A stretch of DNA of 64,000 bases from Brachybacterium massiliense (GTDB taxonomy: Bacteria > Actinomycetota > Actinomycetes > Actinomycetales > Dermabacteraceae), in assembly GCF_900184245.1 (NCBI RefSeq), contig NZ_FXXB01000008.1, forward strand, positions 1,689,883 through 1,753,882, written 5' to 3'. Under the pieces are notes generated by a model. It worked only from the letters and a program-made list of their open reading frames with translations. It was not told the DNA's origin and ran no database searches. Made by a program: the position numbers and the translations under genes. The number at the start of each line of letters is the position of its first letter. Position 1 is the stretch's first letter. Of this stretch, positions 51,046 through 60,414 are shown one piece after another.

Positions 51046-52277
51046 CCACGACTCGCACGCCCCGCACAGCACCGGGCGGACGGGTCGAGACCCTCCGCCT
51101 GAGGATCCTCGACGAGCACGGCCAGGCCCGCGCGGGCCAGGACGCCCGCCTCACGCAGGTCAGTCACACCTTCGGCTTCGGCTGCTCGGCCTTCGAGCTG
51201 CGTCCCGAGGAGCCCGACGAGCACACCCGGCTGTGGCTGGACCTGTTCAACATGGCTACCCTGCCCTTCTACTGGCGGTGGTTCGAGACCGCTCCGGGAC
51301 AGCCGGACACCGACCGGTTGCTGCGCCTGGCCGAGGGGCTGCGCGGCCACGGGGTGCGCCTGAAGGGGCACCCGCTGCTGTGGCACACGCTTGCCCCCAC
51401 GTGGCTGCTGGAGAAGGACGACGCAGAGGTCGAGCGGCTGATCCGTGAGCGCATCACCCGCGAGGCCACCGACTTCGCGGGCCTCATCGAGCAGTGGGAT
51501 GCGATCAACGAGACCGTCATCCTGCCGGTGTTCGAGGCCGAGGAGAACGCCGTCACGCGTCTCGCGCAGGCACGCGGCCGCATGGAGGTGGTGCGCCTCG
51601 CCTTCGAGACGGCGCGCGCCGCCGACCCGTCGGCCCGCCTGGTGCTCAACGACTTCGATCTGTCCTCGGCCTTCGAGGACGTGATCGAGGAGTGCCTCGA
51701 GGCCGGGCTCGAGATCGACGCGATCGGGCTGCAGACCCACATGCACCAGGGCTACCGCGGCGAGGAGCAGATCGCCGAGGTCATCGAGCGCTTCTCCCGC
51801 TTCGGCCTGCCGCTCCAGCTCACCGAGACCACCCTGCTCTCGGGCGAGATCATGCCCGGCCACATCGTGGATCTCAACGACTACGTGGTGGACTCCTGGC
51901 CCTCCACGGAGGAGGGCGAGGCGCGACAGGCCGACGAGATCGAGCGCCACTACCGCACCGTGCTCGCCCAGCCCGCGGTCGAGTCGCTGACCTACTGGGG
52001 GATGGGGGACGCCGGTGCCTGGCTCGGCGCGCCCGCCGGTCTGGTGCGGGCCGACGGCACGCCCAAGCCGAGCTATGACACCCTGCGCTCCCTGATCCGC
52101 GAGGAATGGTGGGTGGACGGGCACGCCGTGCACGCCGACGGAGACGGCGTGCTGGCACTGCACGGCTTCGCCGGCGAGTACGTCCTCGAGCTCGACGGGG
52201 AGAGCATCCCGCTCACGATCCCCCGAGGGGGCGGGGAGCAGGAGCTCAGGCGACCTCGTCCGGCACCGCGGGGCTGA
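51042..52277 (+). CDS. Cytoplasmic GH10 xylanase-like enzyme
   Basis: A 411-residue GH10 protein. Residues 1-55 form a small beta-rich segment (VETLRLRILDEHGQARAGQD, then HTFGFGCSAFE) usually seen before this subtype of GH10 barrel. The acid/base Glu is in EQWDAINETVILP and the nucleophile in LPLQLTETTLLSG. VRLKGHPLLWHTLAPTWL is the conserved substrate strand. No signal peptide is present, so it acts inside the cell on imported xylo-oligosaccharides, unlike the secreted GH10 at 57109. It is coupled to the GH3 gene. Its last 32 bases overlap the convergent DUF624 gene. Confidence 0.88.
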   Translation: MTTTRTPRTAPGGRVETLRLRILDEHGQARAGQDARLTQVSHTFGFGCSAFELRPEEPDEHTRLWLDLFNMATLPFYWRWFETAPGQPDTDRLLRLAEGLRGHGVRLKGHPLLWHTLAPTWLLEKDDAEVERLIRERITREATDFAGLIEQWDAINETVILPVFEAEENAVTRLAQARGRMEVVRLAFETARAADPSARLVLNDFDLSSAFEDVIEECLEAGLEIDAIGLQTHMHQGYRGEEQIAEVIERFSRFGLPLQLTETTLLSGEIMPGHIVDLNDYVVDSWPSTEEGEARQADEIERHYRTVLAQPAVESLTYWGMGDAGAWLGAPAGLVRADGTPKPSYDTLRSLIREEWWVDGHAVHADGDGVLALHGFAGEYVLELDGESIPLTIPRGGGEQELRRPRPAPRG

Positions 52278-52938
52278 CGAACTGCTCGGTGAGCAGCTGC
52301 ACCACGGGTCGCTCCGAGGCCCACAGCGCGAACACCAGCAGTGAGGCCGTGAACAGCAGCAGGAACTCGCCCACCAGCAGCACGATGCCCAGCACCAGCA
52401 CGCCCAGCGAGAGCAGCGCGAGCGTGGACAGCGGCCTGACCAGCAGCGTGAAGGCCGCGAGCCGGTACACGTCGCGCACCCGGAAGCTGAAGGTCGACAC
52501 GATCGAGAGCACTCGTGCGAGCACCAGCAGCGCGGCCGCGCCTGCCACCAGCAGCACGATGGTCAGCAGCCGGTTCGCCGCCGCCCCGGCGGAGGTGAGG
52601 TTGAAGGCCAGCAGGGCGAGCACGAGCAGCACCGGCATGCCGACCTTGAGGCTGTCCGCCGCGTTCAGCCGGTAGCCCTTGAGGACATGGCGGGCCGGAG
52701 TCAGCTCCCGCTCCTCGCGCCAGGCACGGCAGGCGTAGAGCCCTGCGGCCAGCGCGGGCAGCAGCGGGAAGGCTCCGAGCACGAACAGCAGCGAGCTCAT
52801 CGGGCCGGGCGACATCACCGTCCACAGCACCAGCGTGGGCGCCGAGGCGAGCACCAGCAGCACGTCGAGCGCGAGGAACCAGTAGACCCCTTCGGTGAGA
52901 TCGATGAACAGGCCGCGCGGGCGACGAGGTGGCGTCAT
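52246..52938 (-). CDS. DUF624 (YesL-like) membrane protein
   Basis: A 230-residue integral membrane protein with about five hydrophobic spans (FLALDVLLVLASAPTLVLWT first) and the DUF624 mid-region ACRAWREERELTPARHVLKG. It is related to the protein at 9303. CCAGGAGGAG precedes ATG 52938; the open frame upstream to 53469 is not part of the protein. An exact CCGAAAC-TTTCGG-type operator lies 55-67 bases upstream (52993-53005), between it and the divergent importer operon. Role unknown, but the family tracks with plant-polysaccharide import. Confidence 0.85.
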   Translation of the reverse strand: MTPPRRPRGLFIDLTEGVYWFLALDVLLVLASAPTLVLWTVMSPGPMSSLLFVLGAFPLLPALAAGLYACRAWREERELTPARHVLKGYRLNAADSLKVGMPVLLVLALLAFNLTSAGAAANRLLTIVLLVAGAAALLVLARVLSIVSTFSFRVRDVYRLAAFTLLVRPLSTLALLSLGVLVLGIVLLVGEFLLLFTASLLVFALWASERPVVQLLTEQFVSPAVPDEVA

Positions 52939-53392
52939 TGCTCCTCCTGGAGACGTACGGAGTGCCGCCGGACACGACACCCCCCAGTATGCCCGAAACT
53001 TTCGGCCCTTGTCGAGCTGAAGTTGCAGGACTGTGACCTTGGGGCGTCGCCCCTGTGTGGGGGTGATGACTCCTGATGGCCCGCAATCTTCCTGGTCGCA
53101 GCTGGGTCGCAGGAGCCTCGACGGGTGCCTGCGTGTTTTCGTGAAGTTCTTGACCGAGGTCACATCGGCGGTTAAGTTAAGGCCAGCAACGAAAGCTTGA
53201 CGAAAGTCTCGGCAACTCCCCGGTACAGCCGCCGGCGAGAGCAGCTCGCACGAGACGGATCGTCCGGCACGATCGGGCACCTCCACGGTGACGTGAGGGA
53301 TCCCGTGTCGACGCACCTGCAGCACCGGATCGAACAGCTTCACCCTCGCCGCACCGACCGGTCGTGGCACTGACCCTGATGAGGAGACGGCA
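52939..53392. promoter_or_regulatory. Divergent control region of the Lpl-type importer and DUF624 gene
   Basis: 454 bp without a gene. CCGAAA-C-TTTCGG (52993-53005) is a perfect 13-bp dyad and equals the CGAAA-N-TTTCG box described upstream of Streptomyces xylanase and bxl genes. CGAAAG is repeated at 53190-53195 and 53201-53206, one helical turn apart, about 190 bases before the binding-protein gene. AGGAG lies just before ATG 53393. Confidence 0.7.
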
Positions 53393-55063
53393 ATGACGAC
53401 GCCCCGCACCTTCCCCTTCGCTCCCAGCCGACGCAGCTTCGTCGGCCTCTCGGCCGCGGCCTTCGCCACCGTGGCGCTGGCCGCCTGCGGCTCCGGCGAC
53501 GCCGAAGAGGTCGATCTCGAGACCCAGAACGTCGGCGCGATGGATGACTACGCGGCCGATATGCAGTTCAAGGCGACCGAGCCGATGCAGGTCAGCATGC
53601 TGTGGACCGACTGGCCCGAGGTCCCGGTCGAGGACACCTGGCGGCTCTTCGACCACATCAAGGAGCTCACCAACGTCGAGATCACGCTGACGCACATCCC
53701 CTTCAGCGATGCGACCGAGAAGCGCTCGCTGCTGATCAGCGCCGGCGATGCACCCACCCTGATCCCGCTGGTCTACACCGGTGAGGACGCCCCGTTCGTC
53801 TCCTCCGGCGCCGTGGTGCCGCTGAGCGACTACGCGGACAAGATGCCCAACTTCCAGAAGTACGTCCAGGAGTGGGACCTGGCCGACATGATCGAGAACA
53901 TCAAGCAGGCCGACGGCAAGTACTACATGATGCCTGGCCTGCAGGAGGTCTCCGTCCCCGTCTTCAGCCTCGTGGTCCGCAAGGATGTGTTCGAGGAGCT
54001 CACCGGCTCGGTGCCCAACACCTGGGAGGAGCTGCACGAGGGCCTGCGGATGATCAAGGAGGAGTACCCGGACGCGACCCCGCTCGCGGACGGCTTCGAG
54101 GCGCAGTCCATGCTCAACTACGCCTCCCACGCCTTCGGCACCAAGGCCGGCTGGGGCTTCGGCGACGGCATGATCGACAACGGTGGCGAGTTCGTCTACG
54201 CGGCGACCACCGACGAGTACAAGCAGATGGTCGAGTTCTTCCGCACCCTGGTCGAGGAGGGCCTGCTGGACCGCGAGTCCCTCACCGCCTCCAACGACGG
54301 CAGCGGCGCGGCGGGCGTCGACGAGAAGTTCGCGAACGAGACCTGCTTCGCGGCCTCGGGCTCCTCCGGCACCGCGATCGAGTTCGCGCAGGCGCTGAAC
54401 GAGACGGTCGGTGAGGGCAACCACGACGTCGCCCTCATCCCACCGCCCGCCGGCCCTGCGGGCGAGAACATCGAGCCGCGCAACTTCTGGCACGGCTTCA
54501 TGCTCAGCTCGCAGGTCACCCAGTCGGAGAACTTCCTGGCCACCCTGCAGTTCGTGGACTGGCTGTACTTCAACCCGGAGGCACGGGACATGCTGCGCTG
54601 GGGCGAGAAGGACGTCCACTTCACCAAGGCCGACGACGGATCCATCGAGCTGAAGCCCGAGTTCTCCCTCGACGACTACGCGATCAACCCCGACGGCGAG
54701 ACCGACATCAAGGTGGACCTCGGCTACTCGACCTTCCCCGCGGAGTCCACCGAGTCCCGGGCGCTCAAGGAGTCCTACAGCACCGACGCGTTCGTCCAGT
54801 ACATCGACGACGTGCTCACCACGCGCACGCCCCGCGAGCCCTACCCGCCGGCGCCGCTCGACGAGATGGAGCTCGAGCAGGCCTCGCTCCTGGCGACCCC
54901 GATCAAGGACGCGGTGGACACTGCGACGCTGCAGTTCATCATGGGCGAGCGGGACATGGGCGAGTGGGATGCCTTCGTCGGCGAGCTCGAAGCGGCCGGT
55001 CTTCCCCGTTATCTCGAGCTGCTCAACGGTGCGCGCAAGCGGTTCGAAGAGGGGGCCGGGTGA
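53393..55063 (+). CDS. Lpl-type ABC transporter substrate-binding lipoprotein
   Basis: A 556-residue extracellular binding protein of the large LplA/LipO type. PSRRSFVGLSAAAFATVALA followed by ACGSG gives a twin-arginine signal with lipobox (LAAC). Mature motifs include MLWTDWPEVPVEDTWRLFDH and VVRKDVFEELTGSVPNTWEE. Proteins of this size with LplB/LplC permeases import xylo-oligosaccharides or aldouronic acids in Gram-positive bacteria. The gene order here (importer, secreted GH10, GH67) resembles the aldotetraouronic-acid locus of Paenibacillus and Geobacillus, so methylglucuronoxylan fragments are the likely ligand. The start has GAGGAGACGGCA upstream. Confidence 0.9.
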   Translation: MTTPRTFPFAPSRRSFVGLSAAAFATVALAACGSGDAEEVDLETQNVGAMDDYAADMQFKATEPMQVSMLWTDWPEVPVEDTWRLFDHIKELTNVEITLTHIPFSDATEKRSLLISAGDAPTLIPLVYTGEDAPFVSSGAVVPLSDYADKMPNFQKYVQEWDLADMIENIKQADGKYYMMPGLQEVSVPVFSLVVRKDVFEELTGSVPNTWEELHEGLRMIKEEYPDATPLADGFEAQSMLNYASHAFGTKAGWGFGDGMIDNGGEFVYAATTDEYKQMVEFFRTLVEEGLLDRESLTASNDGSGAAGVDEKFANETCFAASGSSGTAIEFAQALNETVGEGNHDVALIPPPAGPAGENIEPRNFWHGFMLSSQVTQSENFLATLQFVDWLYFNPEARDMLRWGEKDVHFTKADDGSIELKPEFSLDDYAINPDGETDIKVDLGYSTFPAESTESRALKESYSTDAFVQYIDDVLTTRTPREPYPPAPLDEMELEQASLLATPIKDAVDTATLQFIMGERDMGEWDAFVGELEAAGLPRYLELLNGARKRFEEGAG

Positions 55064-55097
55064 GCGGCTCCACGACGACTGAGGAGGAGGGGAGCTC

Positions 55098-56072
55098 ATG
55101 ACCATCACGGAGACCCGGGAGGTCGCGGCGCAGGAGCCTGCGCCGCGGCCCCCGGCCCCCAAACGCCGTCCGGGAGGGTGGAAGCGTGCACTGCGGCGGG
55201 ACTGGCCGCTGTACACCTTCGCCATCCTCCCGCTGATCTTCCTGGCGATCTTCCGGTACGTGCCGATGCTCGGCAACGTGATCGCCTTCCGACGCTTCCG
55301 CCCAGGCGGGAGCATCTTCGGCGACGAGTGGGTGGGAACCCTCTACGTCGACATGTTCATCCGCGACCCCGCGTTCTGGAACGTCTTCTCGAACACGGTG
55401 ATCATCGGCGCGATGACCCTCGTGGTCTGCTTCCCGCTGCCGATCATCCTCGCGCTGATGCTCAACGAGGTGCGGCGCAAGCACTTCAAGAAGATCGTCC
55501 AGTCGATCAGCTACCTGCCGCACTTCCTCTCGGTCGTGATCGTGGTGGGCATGGTCTACCAGCTGCTCTCGCTGCAGGGGACGGTCAACCAGATCACCGA
55601 GGCCTTCGGCGGCGACCCGGTCGCCTTCCTGCAGAAGCCCGAGTGGTTCCGGTTCATCTACGTGGCCTCCGAGGCCTGGCAGACCGTCGGCTGGGGGACG
55701 ATCCTCTACCTCGCCGCGCTCACCGCCGTGGACGACGCCCTCTACGAGGCCGCACGCATCGACGGCGCGAACCGCTGGCAGCAGACCTGGCACGTGACCA
55801 TCCCAGGGATCCGCCCCACGATGATCACGCTGCTGATCCTGAACATCGGCAACTTCCTCAACGTCGGGTTCGAGAAGGTGCTGCTGCTGTACAACCCCAT
55901 GACCTACTCGACCGGTGATGTCATCTCGACGTACCTGTACCGCGTGGGTCTGGTGTCCAACAACCTCAGCTATGCGGCGGCCATCGGTCTGTTCCAGGCC
56001 ATCATCGGATTCGCGATGGTCATGTCCGCGAACTACATCTCGAGACGATTGGTGGGGACGAGCCTGTGGTGA
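55098..56072 (+). CDS. Lpl-type ABC transporter permease (LplB-like)
   Basis: A 324-residue permease with a proline-rich basic N-terminus and six spans (PLYTFAILPLIFLAIFRYVP first). The GNVIAFRRFRPGGSIFGDEW segment is typical of LplB. The EAA loop is YEAARIDGANRWQQTWHVTI. GAGGAGGGGAG lies before ATG 55098. It overlaps the next permease gene by seven bases. Confidence 0.9.
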   Translation: MTITETREVAAQEPAPRPPAPKRRPGGWKRALRRDWPLYTFAILPLIFLAIFRYVPMLGNVIAFRRFRPGGSIFGDEWVGTLYVDMFIRDPAFWNVFSNTVIIGAMTLVVCFPLPIILALMLNEVRRKHFKKIVQSISYLPHFLSVVIVVGMVYQLLSLQGTVNQITEAFGGDPVAFLQKPEWFRFIYVASEAWQTVGWGTILYLAALTAVDDALYEAARIDGANRWQQTWHVTIPGIRPTMITLLILNIGNFLNVGFEKVLLLYNPMTYSTGDVISTYLYRVGLVSNNLSYAAAIGLFQAIIGFAMVMSANYISRRLVGTSLW

Positions 56073-57007
56073 TCGAAGCTATGGCCCCGGAGCGACCGCG
56101 CAAGTCGGCGGCGGCTTCGCGGTCCTCCCGCATCAAGGACTCCAGGTCCTACAAGGTCTTCACGGCCGTGAACACCATCGCGCTGCTGCTGATGTGCGCG
56201 GTGATGCTGTACCCGTTCATCATGCTGCTGGCGCAGTCGTTCAGCTCGGCCGGTGCGATCAGCGCCGGGAAGGTCAACCTCTTCCCCGTCGACTTCAACA
56301 TCGACACGTACCGCGCCGTCGCCAACAACGACAGCTTCTGGCGCAGCTACGGCAACACTGTGGTCTACACGGTGCTCGGCACGACCATCGCGATGGTGCT
56401 GACCACCACGTACGCCTTCGTGCTCTCGAAGAAGCATCTGCGCGGTCGCAGCCTGCTGATCGGCATCGCCGTGTTCACGATGTTCTTCAACGGCGGCATC
56501 GTGCCCAACTACGTGCTCATCTCCTCGTTGGGCATGAAGAACACCATGTGGGCGGTGATCCTCCCGCCGGCGCTGTCCGTGTTCAACCTGCTGGTGATGA
56601 AGGCGTTCTTCGAGAACCTTCCCACCGAGCTCGAGGAGGCGGCGCACATCGACGGCCTGAGCTGGTTCGGGATCTTCTTCCGGATCACGCTGCCGCTGTC
56701 CAAGGCGGTGATCGCCACGATGGTGCTCTTCTACTCGGTGCAGTACTGGAACGACTGGTTCGCGGCCTTCCTCTACCTGGATCGCACGGACCTGTTCCCG
56801 GTGACGCTGTTCCTGAGGAACCTGATCGCCGGCGCCTCGACCGCCGCGTCGGAGGGCGCTGCGGCCTCCGGCTCCGCGGTCAGCGACATCAACGCCAACA
56901 TCCAGTCGGTGACGATGATCCTGATCCTGATCCCCATCCTGTGCGTGTACCCGTTCGTGCAGCGGTACTTCGTCTCGGGGATCATGCTCGGCTCTGTGAA
57001 GGGTTGA
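56066..57007 (+). CDS. Lpl-type ABC transporter permease (LplC-like)
   Basis: A 313-residue permease with six spans (FTAVNTIALLLMCAVMLYPF first), the EAA loop EEAAHIDGLSWFGIFFRITL and the C-terminus QRYFVSGIMLGSVKG. GTG 56066 is the first possible start; GTG 56069 and ATG 56081 are alternatives. It ends 100 bases before the secreted xylanase gene, which is probably in the same transcript. Confidence 0.9.
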   Translation: MVIEAMAPERPRKSAAASRSSRIKDSRSYKVFTAVNTIALLLMCAVMLYPFIMLLAQSFSSAGAISAGKVNLFPVDFNIDTYRAVANNDSFWRSYGNTVVYTVLGTTIAMVLTTTYAFVLSKKHLRGRSLLIGIAVFTMFFNGGIVPNYVLISSLGMKNTMWAVILPPALSVFNLLVMKAFFENLPTELEEAAHIDGLSWFGIFFRITLPLSKAVIATMVLFYSVQYWNDWFAAFLYLDRTDLFPVTLFLRNLIAGASTAASEGAAASGSAVSDINANIQSVTMILILIPILCVYPFVQRYFVSGIMLGSVKG

Positions 57008-57108
57008 GTCCCCGGCGCCCCGTCGGCCCTCGGTGGCGGGCGGGGCGCCTGCACGAGAAGTGGCAGTCCCGAACCATGCAGATCAGACGACGATGTCGAA
57101 GGAGACCC

Positions 57109-58287
57109 ATGAGACGCCGCGAGATCCTCACCGCCGGAGCAGTGGCCACCACGATGGCCGCCGCCGCACCGGCAGCCGCCGCCCCCGGACGGGGCGGAGG
57201 ACCGAAGAAGCCGCCCGGCAACGGGCAGACGAAACCTCCGGGCCTGGCCAAGAAGGACAACCTCGCCTTCGCCGCAGGCAGCACGTTGAAGATCGGCTGC
57301 GCTGTCGCGGGCGGCGGGCACCACACCGAGCAGGACTATCCCGACCCGTTCACGAGCGATGAGCCCTACCGCGAGGTGCTCGCCGCGGAGTTCACCTCGC
57401 TCTCGGCGGAGAACCAGATGAAGTGGGACCACCTGCGCCCTGCGCCGGACGTCTACGCCTTCGAGGACGCGGACGCGATCATGGACTTCGCCGAGGCGAA
57501 CGGCCAGGTGGTGCGCGGCCACACCCTGATGTGGCACAACCAGAACCCTGCCTGGCTCGCGGAGGGCGACTACAGCCCCGAGCAGCTGCGCGAGATCCTG
57601 AAAGACCACATCACCACCGTGGTGAGCCGCTACGCCGGCCGGATGCAGCAGTGGGATGTGGTCAACGAGATCTTCGACGACGATGCGCAGCTGCGGCTCG
57701 AGGGGAACATCTGGCTGCGCGAGCTCGGCACCGAGATCATCGCCGACTGCTTCCGCTGGGCGCACGAGGCGGATCCGGAGGCGCTGCTGTTCTTCAACGA
57801 CTACAACGTCGACGGCATCAACCCCAAGTCCGATGCCTACTACACGCTGATCCAGGACCTGCTCGCCGACGGCGTGCCCATCCACGGCTTCTCCACCCAG
57901 GGCCATCTGTCGATCCGCTACGGCTTCCCCGGCGATCTCGCGGAGAACCTCCAGCGCTTCGCCGACCTCGGCCTGCAGACCGCGATCACCGAGCTCGACG
58001 TGCGCATGGATCTGCCGGACGGCGGGGAGCCGACGCAGGCGCAGCTCGAACAGCAGGCCGACTACTACCGCCGCGCCACCGAGGCGGCGCTGGCCGTTGA
58101 CGGCTGCGACTCCCTGACCCTGTGGGGTGTGCTCGACAAGTACTCGTGGGTGCCGGGCACCTTCCCGGGGGAGGGCGCGGCGACCGTGCTGTGGGACGAC
58201 TTCACCCGCAAGCCCGCCTACTACGCGGTGCAGGACGCGCTCGCTGAGGCGAGCGGACGGGCAGGGCACCCGGCGCTGCGGCGCTGA
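57109..58287 (+). CDS. Secreted GH10 endo-1,4-beta-xylanase
   Basis: A 392-residue xylanase. MRRREILTAGAVATTMAAAA with a following PAAAAPG cleavage region is a Tat-type signal peptide, followed by a Gly/Pro/Lys-rich linker and a GH10 barrel (about residues 55-385). The catalytic acid/base is in QWDVVNEIFDDDA and the nucleophile in TAITELDVRMD. VVRGHTLMWHNQNPAWL and DSLTLWGVLDKYSW are conserved family strands. No binding module is present. GAAGGAG precedes ATG 57109. It would cut xylan outside the cell and feed the importer encoded just upstream. Confidence 0.94.
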   Translation: MRRREILTAGAVATTMAAAAPAAAAPGRGGGPKKPPGNGQTKPPGLAKKDNLAFAAGSTLKIGCAVAGGGHHTEQDYPDPFTSDEPYREVLAAEFTSLSAENQMKWDHLRPAPDVYAFEDADAIMDFAEANGQVVRGHTLMWHNQNPAWLAEGDYSPEQLREILKDHITTVVSRYAGRMQQWDVVNEIFDDDAQLRLEGNIWLRELGTEIIADCFRWAHEADPEALLFFNDYNVDGINPKSDAYYTLIQDLLADGVPIHGFSTQGHLSIRYGFPGDLAENLQRFADLGLQTAITELDVRMDLPDGGEPTQAQLEQQADYYRRATEAALAVDGCDSLTLWGVLDKYSWVPGTFPGEGAATVLWDDFTRKPAYYAVQDALAEASGRAGHPALRR

Positions 58288-58336
58288 GAGCGCCTGAGGC
58301 CGTCGGCCCCCAGGGACGACGGGCCTGTGCAGGAAG

Positions 58337-58370
58337 CAGCGGGGGCGGTGCCACGGCACGGCCCCCGCTG
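58337..58370. terminator. Bidirectional hairpin terminator
   Basis: CAGCGGGGGC (58337-58346) pairs with GCCCCCGCTG (58361-58370), with inner GTGCC/GGCAC pairing and one mismatch. It lies between the convergent xylanase and alpha-glucuronidase genes. Confidence 0.85.
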
Positions 58371-58416
58371 TTCTGCGCCGACTCCCTCGGCGCTCGGCCT
58401 CCCGGAGGAGCCGGGG

Positions 58417-60414
58417 TCAGTAGATCGGTCGCCCGCTCGCGTCGGGGATGCCGGAGGCGCGGTAGAAGTAGGTGCGCAGCTGATCGCGCCATTCTTCCGC
58501 GGAGCGCTCCTGCTCGCGCAGCAGCTCCTCCACCCGCTGGTGCAGGGCCGACGGGACGCGCCCGGCGAGCTCCTGCCAGCGCGGGCGCAGCGTGAGCACC
58601 TGCTCGTAGGCGTCGGCCCGCGAGTCGTAGATGTGCTGGATGACGGTCTTGCCGCTGTGCAGCCGGTGCGTGTACGGCACGTGATGGAAGAACAGCAGCA
58701 GCTCGTCGGGGCAGGTGCGCACGTCCTCGTAGCGAGAGGCCCACGGCTCGGGGAACAGACCGGCGAAGCCGGTGCCGGTGGCGACGCTGCGATCCACGCC
58801 GATGCCGTCGCGGTCCGCGAAGTGGTAGGTGCCCCAGGGGGTGTACTCGTAGCCGTCCACGTCGGGGCCGTAGTGGTGGCCGGGCCGCACCATGAACCCC
58901 ACCCCGAGCGGGGCGGTGTACTGCTCGTACAGCTGCCACGACTCGATCAGCAGCTCGCCCAGCACCTCACCCACCAGGGGGTCGGTGCCGAAGGTCGCCT
59001 CGATCCACTCCTGGAGGATCCGTGCGGGGTCGAGCTGCGGGTCCCAGGCCAGGCGTCCCAGCGCGAACAGGTTCGCCTGGGCGAGGGGGTGCCCGGTCCA
59101 GAACTCGTCGGCCCCGACGTTCGAGACGGCGACCAGCCCACCCGGATGCTCCGCGGTGCCCGCGACCAGCTCGGCGAGCGTGGGCGCCCCGGCTTCCTCC
59201 TCACCGAAGGGGAAGCGCAGGTTCTCGCTCCACCAGGGCGCGAGGTAGCACAGGTGCTTCTGCTGCCCGGTGTACTCCTGGGTCACCTGCATCTCGACGG
59301 CGAGGCGGGTGCGGGGCATCGCGCCGATCACGGGGGAGACCGGCTCGCGAGTCTGGAAGTCCATCGGGCCGTGCTTGACCTGCACGATCACGTTCTCGTC
59401 GAAGTGGCCGTCCAGCGGGGCGAAGTGATCGTGCGCGGCGCGCGCCCGGTCGGTGCGCCGATCGCGCCAGTCCTGGTGGTGGTCGTAGACGAAGGCCCGC
59501 CAGAACACCTCCCCGCCGTGCGGGGCCAGAGCCCGGGCCAGCAGGTTCGCGCCATCGGCATGGTCGCGGCCGTAGGCGAACGGCCCGGGCTGGCCCTCCG
59601 AGTCGGCCTTGACCACGAAGCCGCCGAAGTCCGGGATCGCGGCGTAGACCGCGTCGGCGGCGCGCCGCCACCAGTCCTGCACCTCGATGTCCAGCGGGTC
59701 GGAGGTCTCCAGCCCGCCCAGCAGGCGCGGCGAGGCGAAGGAGACCGACAGCAGCACCGAGATGCCCTGGGCGCGGAAGATCTCCGCGAGGCGCGCCACC
59801 TGGTCCAGGCGCGTGGTCAGCAGCGTGGCCTCGTGGGCGTGGACGTTCACGTTGTTCAGCGAGACCCGGTTGATGCCCACGGCGGCGAGCAGGCGCGCGT
59901 AGTGCTCCACTCGGCGCAGATCCTCGCGCAGCTCGCCGTGCTCGTAGAACAGGGAGCCCCCGGCATACCCGCGCTCGACCTGCCCCATCACCGGGTGGAC
60001 GGTCATGTTGTCCCAGTGGTCGAGCATCCGGATGGGCTGCGCGGGGCAGCGCAGCGACCAGTCCTCGCTCGCGGAATCCCCGAGGCCCAGCAGCACCGCG
60101 TAGAAGCCGTGCAGCAGGCCCCGGTCGCCGCCGGCGACGAGGAGGCGCTCGCCGTCGGACCGCAGGGCGAAGGACTCCTCGCCCGCGGCGGCGAGCTGCG
60201 CGAGCACCCCGTCGTCGATCCCCGCCGCGCGGGCCGTGGCCGGATCGTGTAGCACCAGGGATCCGTCGGCCCCCTCCGCGAGCGCGCGCAGGCGAGCGAT
60301 CTCGGCGCGGACGGTCGCGGCGAGCGGCCCGCCCGCCTGCAGGTCCACCTCGCGGGGCAGGCGCGCGGCGGCCTGCGCACCGAGCCAGGCGAAATCCTCG
60401 ATCACTGCGCTCAC
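58417..60414 (-). CDS. aguA: Alpha-glucuronidase (GH67)
   Basis: A 665-residue GH67 enzyme without signal peptide. The three catalytic carboxylate regions are visible: FVVKADSEGQPGPFAYGRDH (Glu general acid), VKHGPMDFQTREP (Asp) and AVEMQVTQEYTGQQKHLCYL (Glu). PIRMLDHWDNM and GINRVSLNNVNVHAHEA are family signatures, and the C-terminal domain is helical. It removes (methyl)glucuronic acid from the non-reducing end of imported aldouronic acids. GTG 60414 overlaps the stop of the upstream esterase gene (GTGA), so the two are cotranscribed leftward. Confidence 0.94.
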   Translation of the reverse strand: MSAVIEDFAWLGAQAAARLPREVDLQAGGPLAATVRAEIARLRALAEGADGSLVLHDPATARAAGIDDGVLAQLAAAGEESFALRSDGERLLVAGGDRGLLHGFYAVLLGLGDSASEDWSLRCPAQPIRMLDHWDNMTVHPVMGQVERGYAGGSLFYEHGELREDLRRVEHYARLLAAVGINRVSLNNVNVHAHEATLLTTRLDQVARLAEIFRAQGISVLLSVSFASPRLLGGLETSDPLDIEVQDWWRRAADAVYAAIPDFGGFVVKADSEGQPGPFAYGRDHADGANLLARALAPHGGEVFWRAFVYDHHQDWRDRRTDRARAAHDHFAPLDGHFDENVIVQVKHGPMDFQTREPVSPVIGAMPRTRLAVEMQVTQEYTGQQKHLCYLAPWWSENLRFPFGEEEAGAPTLAELVAGTAEHPGGLVAVSNVGADEFWTGHPLAQANLFALGRLAWDPQLDPARILQEWIEATFGTDPLVGEVLGELLIESWQLYEQYTAPLGVGFMVRPGHHYGPDVDGYEYTPWGTYHFADRDGIGVDRSVATGTGFAGLFPEPWASRYEDVRTCPDELLLFFHHVPYTHRLHSGKTVIQHIYDSRADAYEQVLTLRPRWQELAGRVPSALHQRVEELLREQERSAEEWRDQLRTYFYRASGIPDASGRPIY

